Assembly (NCBI GenBank): GCA_018136815.1
Contig: CM030940.1
Coordinates: 2,970,601-3,034,600 of the forward strand
Length of the DNA stretch: 64,000 nucleotides
Reading direction: 5' to 3'
Source: Isochrysis galbana
Lineage: Eukaryota > Haptophyta > Isochrysidales > Isochrysidaceae
How positions within the stretch are numbered: the first letter of the stretch is position 1; every line of letters begins with the position of its first letter. Of the stretch, positions 18,446 through 28,937 are shown piece by piece. The notes under the pieces were generated by a model. That model saw nothing but the letters and a program-made list of their open reading frames with translations. It had not been told where the DNA came from and did no database searches. Both the position numbers and the translations under genes were made by a program.

Positions 18446-21190
18446 TCAGGTCCTCATCCGCCCGCTCCTCGATACTCCGCCAGGATGCAGTCTAAGTACC
18501 GGCGCGATGGTGGGCCTCCCATGTGCACACTGGAAAGGTAACTCACAACGCGAGAGTTCGTGAAGAAGAGTTTGACAATCTGTGAGCGAGATGATGTCGC
18601 CAAACATTATGGCGGATCTGCATGCTTTCGATGCGAGGAGGCGTAGAACCACGGGCGGGGGTTGCATGGAACCGCCTTGAGACTCGTGGAGGACGTGGAG
18701 ATATTCGATCGCGCCGGCCGAGCTCAGTTCCACGCCAAGCAAGCTAGGGATTGAGAGAAGCATGGCCTCGTCTTGTTGGGGGCATGCTTTGAGATTCCAA
18801 CCCCATGCAACGACACGAGCAAGATATCCTTCGAGAAGGATACGCTCGTGCGGAGAAAGGCGGACTTGTTGAGGTGGACGTAGCTCTTTGTGACCAAGCA
18901 CACCGGATACGGGCAAGCCATTCGCCGCGATCGTAGACGCGTGCAGCCGCTCCAGTTGGACCCTCTCATCCGCAGCATGTTGATCGACGAAGAACAATTT
19001 CGTGCCCTCAATTCCATTTCCCAGAGTACGTGCTGCGATGAAACATCGCTCAACCTGTCCCACCGCCTTGAGTTGGAATAGCTCGGCCTTGGAAATCGAC
19101 TCGCGGTTTCGTTGAGCCGATGTCATGGCAATGGCGCGGGTGCCAAAGGCGTCGTCTCCGTCGCTATGAAGTCGAGCAGGCATCTTCTTGCCCACGCTTT
19201 GTCCTAGCTCCAATCGTCGGGGTCGCTTGCGGCGTCGAGTCGCAGTATCGGCGAGCGCCCCGCCATATGCAGCGCTCATAAGTCTCATGGCCGTGTCGGA
19301 GGGTGCACCACCGTCCACAAAAGAGTGCTCCACAGGTGCGCCATCACATTGACTCAGTACTGCAGTCCACGTGGACTTACCTGCCGCACTTGCGGGGACG
19401 CTATCAGGCGACGCTTGGCGGCAGAGGGACGACACCGGCCGCTGTGTGCGCCCATGGCTAGCGCGAAGTTCTGTTCCCGGTTTTGAGGAACTCTGGAGTC
19501 CCACATCTGCCAAGGTAACTTGATCCACTTCGTGATCATCGCTTTCAACGATGAATTGAGCACTAGCCGGTCTGCCATCTGCATGCGAACCATTGGGCGA
19601 CGCGAGCCAGTTTTCGGATGCGAGCCAATTTTCGGTGGGCATGTCGTTGACGTCACTTCCAACACCTGAGGTTCCAGCCGTATCGGCTTGGCTGGATGTC
19701 GCCACAGCATCGTCGATCACTGTCCCTCGAGATGAAGCAATAGCAGACTCTTCTGAGCCACCACCAGCTAGCGGGCCGCTCCTGCGTTGGCCGGAGGAGC
19801 GCAGTGCAACTGTGGCGTGGCCTAAAGTTTTCTTGATGGCGGACCAAGGAAGTGGTGAACTGGTCCCAAGTATGCTCAAGCCTCGACGTAACCCGTCGTC
19901 AGTCTCGATCTGACAGCCCAAGCCTCCCTGTTTCCCGTCGTCAATCTCATTCTGACACATTCTTGAGTTCCCAATCGATCCGCTCCTCAGGGCCTCAATC
20001 GGTGTACCCACGGACGGCTGACCGTGACGAACATGTACTTGCGCTACAGCACCCGCTTTCTGTTTCCCTGTTTCGAGTAACGAGAGGCTCTCGCGTATGG
20101 CCCGTTGGTGAGCTTCGGGGGCGCCCTCACAAAACAAACGAGTAAACGCGCCGAGAAGAACTCGGCGGACTGTAGCAAGGTCGACGAACGAGACTTCACT
20201 CTTGCCCTTATCGAACGAAGCATCATACATGGCGGGAGAGCAACGGAGGAAGATCAGAAATGCAGGATAGAGTGTTGAGGACGGCAGGTTCTCTTCTCTG
20301 CCGGCCGCCCCGTTCTCCATCACAGTGTGCGCCTTCAAGTACGCGGTTTCAATCAGTTTGTAGAGCTCGCCCCGTCTGCCGAGCGGACGGCGATTCACGC
20401 AAACCAGTTGCATTTCGCGTGAACAGCTCCCTCCCGACAGCAATGTGGCATTCCCACTAATGGAATACCCGTCGGAATCGAGGCGCACGTCATACATAGA
20501 CAGCTGATGGCTGCCGCACAAAAGGTCGCGGAACGCAGTCAGAGGCGACGCCGACCGTGCCTTGGATAGCACCAAAATGTCGCGTGCAGAGTCGTGTACT
20601 CGAAAGGCAACACCTGGATGTGCCACAGCGAGTCTTGTGAGCCTGGTCGACAGGCTAGAGGCCTCAGTGTACACCGCGCCGTCGCGCTGAAGCTGCTTTC
20701 GAGCCACTGCGCGATTGTAGAAGAGGTCGCGGACGGTGACGGTCGTCCCCACCGACCGAGCTTGTGGTGCCGTGTGCAAGCTTGCACATCGTCCACCATT
20801 GAAAACAGCTGCCATTGTTGGTGCATCCTGCGGAGTTGCTGGACGGCTCACGATCTCTAGGAGCGCGACTGTTGAGAGGGCTCGTAGGGCTTCGCCCCGA
20901 AAGCCAAACGTGAAGAGTCCGGCGTCGAGCTCCCGCAGCGACTGAAGCTTGGAGGTGGACTGGCCCTCGGCAATTGCGCCAAGTGCCTCGCGATCCATCC
21001 CATGACCATTGTCTCGCACCGAGAAGCTTCGGTTGGGCACATCGAAGGTTGCGACAAGATCTGAGGATCCCGCGTCGAGAGCGTTGAGCACCACCTCCTC
21101 TACAGCCCTGGTGAATGTCGGGATCGCGACCTCTGCACGCACGCGGCTCGAGACCGAGGGCGCGAGAGGACGAACAGCTGCGTCGCGCAT
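18446..21190 (-). CDS. MLH3: DNA mismatch-repair protein MLH3 homologue
   Basis: An intronless frame of 914 residues starting ATG at 21188-21190. The N-terminal GHKL ATPase motifs are present: EEVVLNALDAGSS (residues about 30-42), VRDNGHGM, and TFGFRGEAL, followed by an S5-like domain with NRRPLG. After a long low-complexity linker comes the C-terminal endonuclease and dimerisation domain: DQHAADERVQLE at about 726 (matching DQHA-x2-E-x4-E), ACRSAIMFGD at about 846, and LPFQCAHGRPTIAP at about 876. The CAHGRP form and the spacing suit MLH3 better than PMS2. With MLH1 it nicks DNA in mismatch repair and in meiotic crossover resolution. The C-terminus after CAHGRP is short and unlike other MLH3; a final intron beginning near GTACTT is possible. 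Confidence 0.85.
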   Translation of the reverse strand: MRDAAVRPLAPSVSSRVRAEVAIPTFTRAVEEVVLNALDAGSSDLVATFDVPNRSFSVRDNGHGMDREALGAIAEGQSTSKLQSLRELDAGLFTFGFRGEALRALSTVALLEIVSRPATPQDAPTMAAVFNGGRCASLHTAPQARSVGTTVTVRDLFYNRAVARKQLQRDGAVYTEASSLSTRLTRLAVAHPGVAFRVHDSARDILVLSKARSASPLTAFRDLLCGSHQLSMYDVRLDSDGYSISGNATLLSGGSCSREMQLVCVNRRPLGRRGELYKLIETAYLKAHTVMENGAAGREENLPSSTLYPAFLIFLRCSPAMYDASFDKGKSEVSFVDLATVRRVLLGAFTRLFCEGAPEAHQRAIRESLSLLETGKQKAGAVAQVHVRHGQPSVGTPIEALRSGSIGNSRMCQNEIDDGKQGGLGCQIETDDGLRRGLSILGTSSPLPWSAIKKTLGHATVALRSSGQRRSGPLAGGGSEESAIASSRGTVIDDAVATSSQADTAGTSGVGSDVNDMPTENWLASENWLASPNGSHADGRPASAQFIVESDDHEVDQVTLADVGLQSSSKPGTELRASHGRTQRPVSSLCRQASPDSVPASAAGKSTWTAVLSQCDGAPVEHSFVDGGAPSDTAMRLMSAAYGGALADTATRRRKRPRRLELGQSVGKKMPARLHSDGDDAFGTRAIAMTSAQRNRESISKAELFQLKAVGQVERCFIAARTLGNGIEGTKLFFVDQHAADERVQLERLHASTIAANGLPVSGVLGHKELRPPQQVRLSPHERILLEGYLARVVAWGWNLKACPQQDEAMLLSIPSLLGVELSSAGAIEYLHVLHESQGGSMQPPPVVLRLLASKACRSAIMFGDIISLTDCQTLLHELSRCELPFQCAHGRPTIAPVLRLHPGGVSRSGRMRT

Positions 21191-21648
21191 CGAGGCGCTG
21201 CACGAAGTGAATGGGTGAGTGTCTTTTTTCTATGTATGTGTGAGAGAGGGCGAGGGCGAGAGAGGGGGGGGAGACTGAGGGGGGGAGAGGGAGAGAGAGG
21301 GGGAGGGAGAGGAAGAGAGGGAGAGAGACAGGGAGAGGGGGCGGGGGAGAGATAGAAAGAGGGAGAGAGGGAGAGAGAAAGGGGGGGGGGGGGGGGGAGA
21401 GGCGCGGAGCTCCCGCCAAGAGTACAGAGACACCGACCCGTCCGGGGCCGCACACACACGCCGCCTGACTCGCAGAATTCATTTATTTGGGCATACCTCG
21501 AGTTCTGGGGCTGTCGAGCGTTCTGGTCTTTCGCTCGAGCGATCTGGGTTGAAGCAAAACCAGAACGCTCGAAGGCAAACATGGACAGCTCGAAGGAATT
21601 GCCGAGTCCCAGAGGTCTGCTAGAGTAGAGCTCTACGACGACTGAAGC
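21191..21648. other. MLH3 5' flank with purine tracts
   Basis: Long GA/G-rich tracts at about 21240-21400 lie just upstream of the MLH3 start, then unique sequence. No second gene is seen in this stretch. Confidence 0.45.
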
Positions 21649-22140
21649 AACTAAGTTTATACGTTTATACTTGGCTCACTCATGACGGGGTGGCGGGTGG
21701 CACGAGTACGAGCCCCCCACCCTCTCCACTCCCACTCCTCACCCATCTTTCACTGGGGACTGGGGGGGAGGAACCACCCACCCTCCTGACATGACATGCC
21801 TCGTGGCATGCAGGCCCAGCACACACCACTGACCACTGACCCAAACCTTCCCAAGCAGGCACGCCTGGATCTCGCACACCCCGGCCCTCTCGGCTCTCGG
21901 ATGCTGGTCGCTAGCCTATCCTGCCGGTCCATCGCTCCAACAACACCTCCTCCCTCCTCCGCCCTGGCCTCTGGCCTAGTCGACAGGTCGACAGGCAGGC
22001 AGCAGCGTGGCGGCCGCAGGAGGCCTGGAGATTGGAGAGCCAACGAGGGAGAGGCAGGGGAGGCTAGGGCCCACGGGCCCACAAGCCCAACCTCCTCTGC
22101 CCCCTGCCCCCTGTCCCTCAGCTAGGCCTCCATCCTCCAT
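21649..22140 (-). mobile_element. hairpin-ended dispersed repeat, type B copy 2
   Basis: Reverse complement of the type B pattern: hairpin at 21649-21676 (AACTAAGT and ACTTGGCT with an enlarged loop holding a second TTTAT), then CATGACGGGG, CACGAGTACGAGCCCCCCAC, ACCACCCACCCTCCTG and, at 22040-22130, the GGAGAGGCAGGGGAGGC and CCCTCAGCT blocks shared with types A and B. Confidence 0.55.
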
Positions 22141-22194
22141 GACTCTCCAAGGGCCAGGGGCTAGGGCTAGCTAGGGCCGTCAATCAATCGTGGA

Positions 22195-22370
22195 AAGTCG
22201 CGTTCCGTCAAAAGAGGGCCAGGTTATTTGTTTTCTTTTCAGTCTGTACAATTACAAGGCCCAATATTATTATTGCAAGGTTATTTGTTTTCTTTTTGGT
22301 CTATTGTTACAATTAGTTCTCATATTATTGAGATTATTTGTTTTCTTTTTGATCTATTAGTACAATTACA
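22195..22370 (-). mobile_element. repeat family E, copy 4 (end only)
   Basis: Starts with AAGTCGCGTTCCGTCAAAAG and AGGGCCAGGTTATTTG, the reverse complement of the end of copies 1-3, and continues with three repeats of GTTATTTGTTTTCTTTT-type sequence. Confidence 0.65.
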
Positions 22371-22807
22371 ACCAGTCAACTCCAGTTTTCGACAACTAGT
22401 CAACTCCAGCTTGGCACACGTCCAGCTTGCTTGCGAAAGGCGAACGAGAAGTAGTTACGTCTCTATGTTACCTTTGCGCGCGCCGCGCACTTCAGTCCCT
22501 CATCCTTCGACGAGGTCTACGCCCAGCTGTCGGAAGAGGCTTGCAATGCTCTCCTGGCCCGGAGAGCCCAACTTCGAACCGATGCCGGGCGCGCTGCGTG
22601 GCCGTTTTCGACGATCCATCCGGATGGGGGGCCCCACCAGCCACCAGATACCAGCAAATACGCATATCCCACCCGGATGGGGTGGAAAAGCGGAGAGAGA
22701 CGAAGGGGAGAGAGAGACCCGCGAGAGAGAGGCGTGCACCAGGGGCGGGGGGGGGGGGGGTGATGAGTTTGAATCACCCTCCCCCCCCCCCCCCCCGCGT
22801 GCGCATC

Positions 22808-23040
22808 CGTGACGGCGTGTGGAAACTTCCATGCGCACGCACGGCGTCCCCACCGGGGGGCCGAGATAAATTCTCACCATGCGCATCTTTTCATCTGTGA
22901 CGGCGTGTGGAAACTTCCATGCGCACGCACGCACGGCGTCCCCGCCGGGGGCCCGAGATAAATTATCATGCGCATCTTTTCATCGGTGACGGCGTGTGGA
23001 AACTTCCATGCGCACGCACGGCGTCCCCGCCGGGGCCCTC
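22808..23040. repeat. three tandem 88-90-base units
   Basis: GTGACGGCGTGTGGAAAC begins at 22809, 22897 and 22987; each unit also holds CTTCCATGCGCACGCACGGC and a CCGAGATAAATT block. G and C runs precede it at about 22745-22797. Confidence 0.8.
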
Positions 23041-23069
23041 GTCGTCAGTGGAGAGAGGCTCTCACGTGG

Positions 23070-23213
23070 CAGTGCGGCGCTCCAAGCGATATGGATAGTC
23101 CGATATCTTAACCCGTCAATGGCGGAGTGGAAGATAGTCTTGGATCAATGGTTCAGCCGCACCCCCTTAGGGCGAGCGGCGGTCTTTTCAAAGGTCGACT
23201 CGAAGAAAAAAAA
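23070..23213 (+). pseudogene. LINE fragment in plus orientation
   Basis: Reads ALQAIWIVRYLNPSMAEWK, then LDQWFSRTPLGRAAVFSKV, which matches ALQAKWILNYLNARKALWK and LDAWFCRTGLGRGAVLSAV of the LINE at 24796-26142. It ends in an A run and abuts the 3' end of that LINE tail to tail. Confidence 0.7.
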
Positions 23214-26200
23214 AACATTTTAATATTCTCGCCTCACTCGTGGCACTGGAAGACGCTCTCGAAGCCACGCCCTTTCTCTTCCCACTCCCCCACTCCCTGC
23301 CTTGCGGCAACTCCCCTCGTGCTCTACTTAGGGGCCCGGGTCGTGCGGGGGGTTCGAGCCAAGCGGGGTGCACCTATCCCCAACAGCAAGTTCTCTCCTT
23401 CCTCCTGTTCCGTTGAGTGACCTGTCTATACAGAAAGTGTTGCAGGGTGTCGTTATACGAATGCGCGCGGGCGATCACTCAGTGCTTTCGAGTTGTGGCT
23501 AACCGCCCATCCGAATTATCTGTCAGAGCGTGGTGACGCGTCGCGTTATGCGAGTCTCTCGTCTAATCCGAGAGCTTTCGCTACGAGGCCGAATTCCTTA
23601 CTGAGTTGTAGCCTGCCTTTCTTGTCTTCGATAAACATGGGGGTGCTGAGTTCCGTCGTTTTTTTGATCTTAGGTTTTCTCCCCTGAGCGGCCTTATATG
23701 TTCGCATGGAGTTTCGGGGGTCCGACACGGTATTGCCTCGTACCAGGGTGGCAAACCTCGTTAGCGTGGATTCAAGGACTGGTATGTAATGGAAACTGTA
23801 TGCCTCGTAGTCTACTCTATAGAAGTCTTTTATAATGTATTTCCATGCAATTATATAGAGCGCTTTAAGGCTGTCGGGGGTGGTCGTACCGGGGTATGCA
23901 AAGAGTCTGTCCTTCGCTATCTGTACACGCGATCTTTTGGGAGGAGGCGTATGCCTTGCAAGAGCGTCTATAGTTTCGAATATTGTTTTAATCGCAGGGC
24001 ACCATGCTAGATGACACGATCTTTCTTGGTGGACGTGGCATAGTCTGCATTTGTTTGTCAGGCTATCCGGGAATCTGTTTCTAGTGCCGATCCTTCGGTG
24101 GGTAATATGTTTGAAGTGTAGATGTTTATCCGTGTGCTTTAGTAGCGGCATTGTGTAGAGTCGAGCTATATGTTTCCATTCGTCTTTCGTGATGTTCAGT
24201 CTATTCTCCCACGCGGTCTTCGCCGCTTGCGGGGCGTGTTTTCGGTTTGTTTTAATCACTTCTTTGGCGATGTCGGAGACGGTGATTGCGTCAAGAGCGA
24301 CCCTTCCTTTGCGTATGGCATATTCGTCCGCCAGCGGGTATTCCATGAATCTCGGGCCTTTATACCCGCCTTCCCATTTTGCTGGTGGGTGGTAATATTG
24401 GGTTTCCTCGGCTTCCACTACTTCCCCGGTGCCGGCTACCTCTCCTAGGTAGTCGGTGTCGGTGTGTATCCAGATGTTGTTAAATTTACTGATAAATTTT
24501 TCGTCTTCCGAGACTTTAATTTCACTGGGCAGTGTCGTGTCCCTTGGTTCTTGCGTCTGGGTGCTATCTACGTGCGGCTCTTCTCCTTTAGTGTTTTTGG
24601 GGGGGGGGCGCTCTTTCGCTCGCTCCAACAGCCGTGTCGCGTAGCTTACGACTTCATCCCACGAGTCAAGAAATTCCTTTTTATGTATCACGCGGCCTTC
24701 GTGCACGAAGGTGTCGGGTAGGTGCTCAATATACGCCGAGCACTCCGCCTTGCTGTATGGTGTCGTAAAGGCGCCGTCTTTGAAAACGTTGTGAACTACG
24801 TTTGTGTGTAGTGATTCCCATAGGCGTGCCCACGGGGCCCGTATCGCAGGGGGGGGATATGCAGGTTGTGCCATATTGGCTGTGAGAGCGCTCCTTCTCG
24901 CGTAAGAAAAGAGGGTTGTATGTCAAGTTCTCTGAAGTTCACAAGGGCCTCTTTCCAGAAGGTTGGAAGCGCCGGGTTTCCTCTGATGCTGCCCGTCAAC
25001 ATTTTTGTAGGGACCGCTGAGAGGACAGCGCCTCTTCCCAGACCGGTCCTACAGAACCAGGCATCGAGTCCATGTTTCCATAGTGCCTTCCTCGCATTTA
25101 GGTAGTTTAAGATCCATTTGGCTTGCAATGCTTTCACGTGAGCCGACCAGTCCAGGAGCCCTAGCCCCAGCGTCCTAGTCGCGCTTTTTTCGTGCGATGT
25201 GACGTAGCATGGGTGTTTTAGCCATTTACTTTGTTTATTTGTGTATGGACTATTCCAGAGGACGACATCTACCGCCTTTTGAATCCGTGAGTGGAACCAC
25301 TTGGGGGCAGCCAATGTTTGCAACCAGTATCTAGGCATCCCGTATATTATGAAGTTTGCCACTGCCGTTCGTCCGAAGATCGTCATGTAGTTGGTGGCCT
25401 GTGTTAGTTTGGCGACTTTACCGTCGATCTTATCTGCTAGTCTTGACCAAAATGGTTTAAGGGCCTCTGGCGCGCCTAAGGGGACGCCTAAGACGGTTAG
25501 ATACTCCTCGTTGTTTATCCAGTTATACTTTCGCATGTCCCACGGCGGTTTTCGCAGTCTTTGGGATCCCATTCTTAGGCCTTGAAATTTGCTTGCATTG
25601 GTCTTGCCGCCCGTCGCTCTCTCGTGCAGCTCTACCCATTTCAGGGATGTTTGGAGGCTTTTGTAGTCTCTTGCTATTAGCGCCGTGTCATCGGCAAATT
25701 GGCTTATTTTTAGGCTGTAGCCGTTCAGGTTTACGCCGATTATGTCTTCGTCCCCGTTGATGGCCCGGGTGAGTGCCTCCGTTGTCAGGAGGAACGTGAG
25801 CGGGGACAGCGGGCAGCCTTGCGGCATGCCGCTCCCTACGGTGAAGGGGTAGCTCCTCCCGCCGTTGGTTTTAATCGTGCGTACCGGCCGAGCGTCCTCA
25901 CTCGTAAGCGCCTTCGCCAGCGTCTGAAAGTTTGGCCCGAAGTTAAGTAGTTTGAGAGCCAAATGATAAAACTCCCAGCTCACTCTGTCGAAAGCTTTTT
26001 CCCAGTCTAGGGCTAGTAGCAGTCCCGGGTCTCCGGTCTCGTCCAGGTAGGCCCTTGTGAGTTGTAGGAGGTGCGTGGCTTCGCTGATGAGTCTTCTAGG
26101 CACGAAACCTAGCTGGTTCTCTGATATTATTTTCCCTATCACTTTGCTAAGTCTGTTTGTTAGGATTTTGGCTAGTATTTTGTAGTCGCTTTGTAGCAGC

Positions 26201-26462
26201 GTGATAGGCCTATAGTTACGCGGATCCCGCGCGTCGCCTTTCTTGTAGAGCAGTATTATGTCGCCTTCTCTTAAGGTTAGCGCTAGTGTCCCCGTGACCA
26301 GCGCTTGGTTATATAGTTGCGTTAATAGCGGCGCCGCTGTTTTTTCGTGTGCTTTATAGATTTCCGCCGGCAGCCCATCCGGGCCCGCACTTTTTCCCGA
26401 TCCGATGCTTCTTATAGCTCGTTTAGTTTCTTCTATATCTATGGCGCCCTCTAGCCGGCGAC
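23214..26462 (-). mobile_element. LINE non-LTR retrotransposon, 5' truncated
   Basis: On the minus strand, the reading frame is open from about 26462: SAGPDGLPAEIYKAHEKT, then LYKKGDARDPRNYRPITLLQ, NQLGFVPRRLISEATHLL, LALDWEKAFDRVSWEFYHL, GMPQGCPLSPLTFLL and the catalytic FADDTALIA. These are the reverse-transcriptase blocks of a LINE. The frame changes at a seven-base C run (complement of 24849-24855) into a C-terminal part of about 440 residues with a Cys/His finger (CRLCHVHQERSCHLAWC) and a conserved end, stopping at 23546. The 3' tail reaches an oligo-T stretch at 23214. The endonuclease region is absent and the 5' end lies inside a hAT transposase sequence. Confidence 0.85.
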
Positions 26463-27142
26463 GATCTAGCTCACTCAGCGCGGGCCAGACGTCGGGAAGC
26501 GACGTCGAGCGCGCGCTGTACGGCTACATGCTCCAGATAGATATTTTCTTGCGTGACGACATCGAAGGCCTTGATGAGGGGATGAGGAAGAAGATCCACG
26601 ACCTGTTCATGGCGCGCTGGGAATACTTCCACGTCCCTGTTATGACGGCCGCGTACAGATTCGAGCCAGAGTATTGCCGCCGCGACTTCGACCTGAATGA
26701 GATCGGCGAGGTGAAGGACGTGTTGCGCAAGATGTCGAAGACGCCGACCCACTACTCCAAGCTCTTGATACAGCTGTCCAACTTTGAGGAGGCCCTGAGC
26801 TCGGGCGCGCACGACCTGACCGACAACATTGCGTTCTCTGCGAATGCCCGCTCTCTCGCGTCGTACAAGTGGGCCAAGACCTTCATGGCGCCGTGGCCTG
26901 AGCTAGCGGAAGTTGCAATGCGCCTGCTAGCCATGACGTGCTCGGCATCGGGGTGTGAGGATTCTTGGTCGGTGGAGGGATGGATTCATTCGAAGAAGCG
27001 GAACAGGCTGGGGCAGCAGACAGTCCAGCGCCTCGTGCGCGCCCACACCAATTTATTGCTTGAGGATAGGCTGGAAGATAGCTCGTGCATGTTGCCGTGG
27101 GAGTTGGACATGGTGGTCGATGCGGACGATGGTCGCGTCTGA
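26463..27142 (+). pseudogene. hAT transposase, C-terminal fragment
   Basis: The frame ending TGA at 27140-27142 reads FMARWEYFHVPVMTAAYRFEP, then DLNEIGEVKDVLRKM, then PWPELAEVAMRLLAMTCSAS, GCEDSWSVEGWIHSKKRNRL and QTVQRLVRAHTNLLL. The last part is the hAT C-terminal dimerisation domain, with its W, S/W and K-RNRL signature. The N-terminal half (BED finger, catalytic core start) is missing; the sequence is cut at the LINE 5' end. This is a broken transposase. Confidence 0.8.
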
Positions 27143-27256
27143 GTTTTTTTTTAGTACACCATGAGTTTTGTTTTAGTATTCTCAGCCTGATATCATGTTA
27201 CTAATATCAGTCTCAGCTCCACGACCACTCTCACCTGAGATAGTGATAGCCCCTCC

Positions 27257-27395
27257 TGGGCCCGCCTTCCTCTGCTGACGGGCTTCAGCCCGTCAGCACC
27301 TCCGAAGTGGTCTCCCTCGCCGCGCCTGCCGCCGGCTTCGCCCCTTCCTCATTGCCCTCAGGCCCTATGGGCCATCCCAATTCGTCAGAGTATCC
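27257..27395 (+). mobile_element. Gypsy-related fragment, same as 61761-61890
   Basis: CCGCCTTCCTCTGCTGACGG, TTCAGCCCGTCAGCACCTC, CTGCCGCCGGC and CCCTCAGGCCCTATGGGCCA match the start of the gag-like frame of the Gypsy element at 61722. No frame continues here. Confidence 0.65.
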
Positions 27396-27780
27396 ACTAT
27401 CGTCACTGGCGCGGCGTCGCCGCGGCGCCGCGGCGCCGCATCCGTTGCCCATAAATAAGCCACCGCACAAACACGGAAGAAAAAACGGAGGGGGTTTGAA
27501 ACACGGCAAAACACGGCTGTGTTTGACCTTGGTAGAAACACGGTGAAAACGTGTTTCCCAGCTAGGAGCTAGGAGCGGGAGGAGGGGAGGAGGCTCAACG
27601 CTCAATAACGGGTATGACAGTTCGTGCCTTGTGCTGTAGAGCCGTCATGTTTGTCGTGGCCCGACGGGGTAGTACAAGGCTAGTGGCAGTAACTGTACTA
27701 TGTACTAACTCTCCCTGTAAAAACCGCTACAGGATTGGTCACGGAATTCGAAATTCTATTACCACACTACACACTACTAG
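27396..27780. other. intergenic, no gene seen
   Basis: Contains short repeats of ACACGG(C/T) around 27465-27560. Promoter side of the following gene. Confidence 0.4.
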
Positions 27781-27912
27781 ATGATTTGTGCACTTGTACC
27801 TCTATTTACTAAACCTTCCCCGCTCCCCGTTGCTATCTTTAATGCCTGCGTCCAGCTGGCTGCGCGGCGAGCGGCGCGGCGCGGGGGGGGGGCACGGCGC
27901 GCCCGGATTAGG

Positions 27913-28806
27913 ATGCCCTGGACTGACGAGCAACAGGCGGCACTTGAGCAGGCCCTGCGCAAGTACCCACGTTCGCTCGAAAAGCGTCTTCGTTGGGGGT
28001 CCATCGCAGCAGCAGTGGGCAAACCTCCACGTGAATGCCTACGGCGGTGTCGGGAGATTGCTGCTGTTGCTCGCGTTAATTTCCCTCCAATCATGCGACT
28101 GAGCCATGACGCCCTGATGTCCGTGCTTGAGCTGCTGCCTGGAAGTGACCTCTGTGCATTCGCATCTGTGTGCAAGGCTGCGGCAGTGGCGGCTCACGAT
28201 GACACGCTATGGATGCGACTGGATAAATCGTTGCCGCCTTCATGGCATTATGACCGGCTGGACCGAGGTGGGGAAGCAAGATGGCGGTATGTCCTTCGCG
28301 TGCGCGTGGCCCTGCATGGTGCATGGCGTAGACTGAAAGAGCACCAGGCTGGTCATAAGCCCTACTTGTCCGAGATCGGGACTGTCGTGCGAGACCGGTT
28401 TGAGCCCACCGATGGCGTGCTCCCATACCGCATCACGTATGGAGCGGTGTGCGAACTTGTAATGCTGCAGGTTCGCCAAGACGGGGACAGGTCTGTCAAC
28501 GCGAACACATACCGCCGAGTAGCGGAATTCATCACCGCACATTCGGCCAACTCCAAATCGTATTCCCCCCCGATACACATGGCAGTGCGTGAAATCTACA
28601 AGATGTGTTATCCTGGCTTTGGTGCTGGTGTCGGGTCGACGGGCATTGCGCCCGGAGTACAAGCAGGCGGCTCTTCGACCACTGGAGGAACCAGCGGCTC
28701 GATGGCAGGACGCGGGCTTACGACGATGATGAAACGTCTCGGTGACGAGGAGCTCCGCAAGAGGCTTGACACGCAACACGTCTTTTTTGCCCTCATCAAT
28801 CACTAG
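27913..28806 (+). CDS. SANT (Myb-like) and F-box protein
   Basis: 297 residues from the ATG at 27913; an upstream ATG at 27781 is in frame and cannot be excluded. Residues 3-50 resemble the SANT/Myb domain of ZRF1/DNAJC2 type: PWTDEQQAALEQALRKYP, RWGSIAAAVGK, CLRRCREI. Residues about 60-103 resemble an F-box: LSHDALMSVLELLPGSDLCA, FASVCKAAAVAAHDDTLWMR. The rest (about 105-297) is a globular region containing HMAVREIYKMCYPGFGAG, which I do not recognise, and a Gly/Ser linker. F-box proteins recruit targets to SCF ubiquitin ligases, and SANT domains bind DNA, histones or proteins; a link to chromatin-associated ubiquitination is only inference. Confidence 0.6.
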   Translation: MPWTDEQQAALEQALRKYPRSLEKRLRWGSIAAAVGKPPRECLRRCREIAAVARVNFPPIMRLSHDALMSVLELLPGSDLCAFASVCKAAAVAAHDDTLWMRLDKSLPPSWHYDRLDRGGEARWRYVLRVRVALHGAWRRLKEHQAGHKPYLSEIGTVVRDRFEPTDGVLPYRITYGAVCELVMLQVRQDGDRSVNANTYRRVAEFITAHSANSKSYSPPIHMAVREIYKMCYPGFGAGVGSTGIAPGVQAGGSSTTGGTSGSMAGRGLTTMMKRLGDEELRKRLDTQHVFFALINH

Positions 28807-28937
28807 CATATTTAACATGGATGTGAGCCCACAGCTACTGGTATGCAAAGCGCGGTTAAGGTAGATTATGCGAGCTGTCTTCTGTGCCGGACTGCTTTTG
28901 TGTCTGTCCTCTCAAAACTATTGTTATAGTTTGACCT

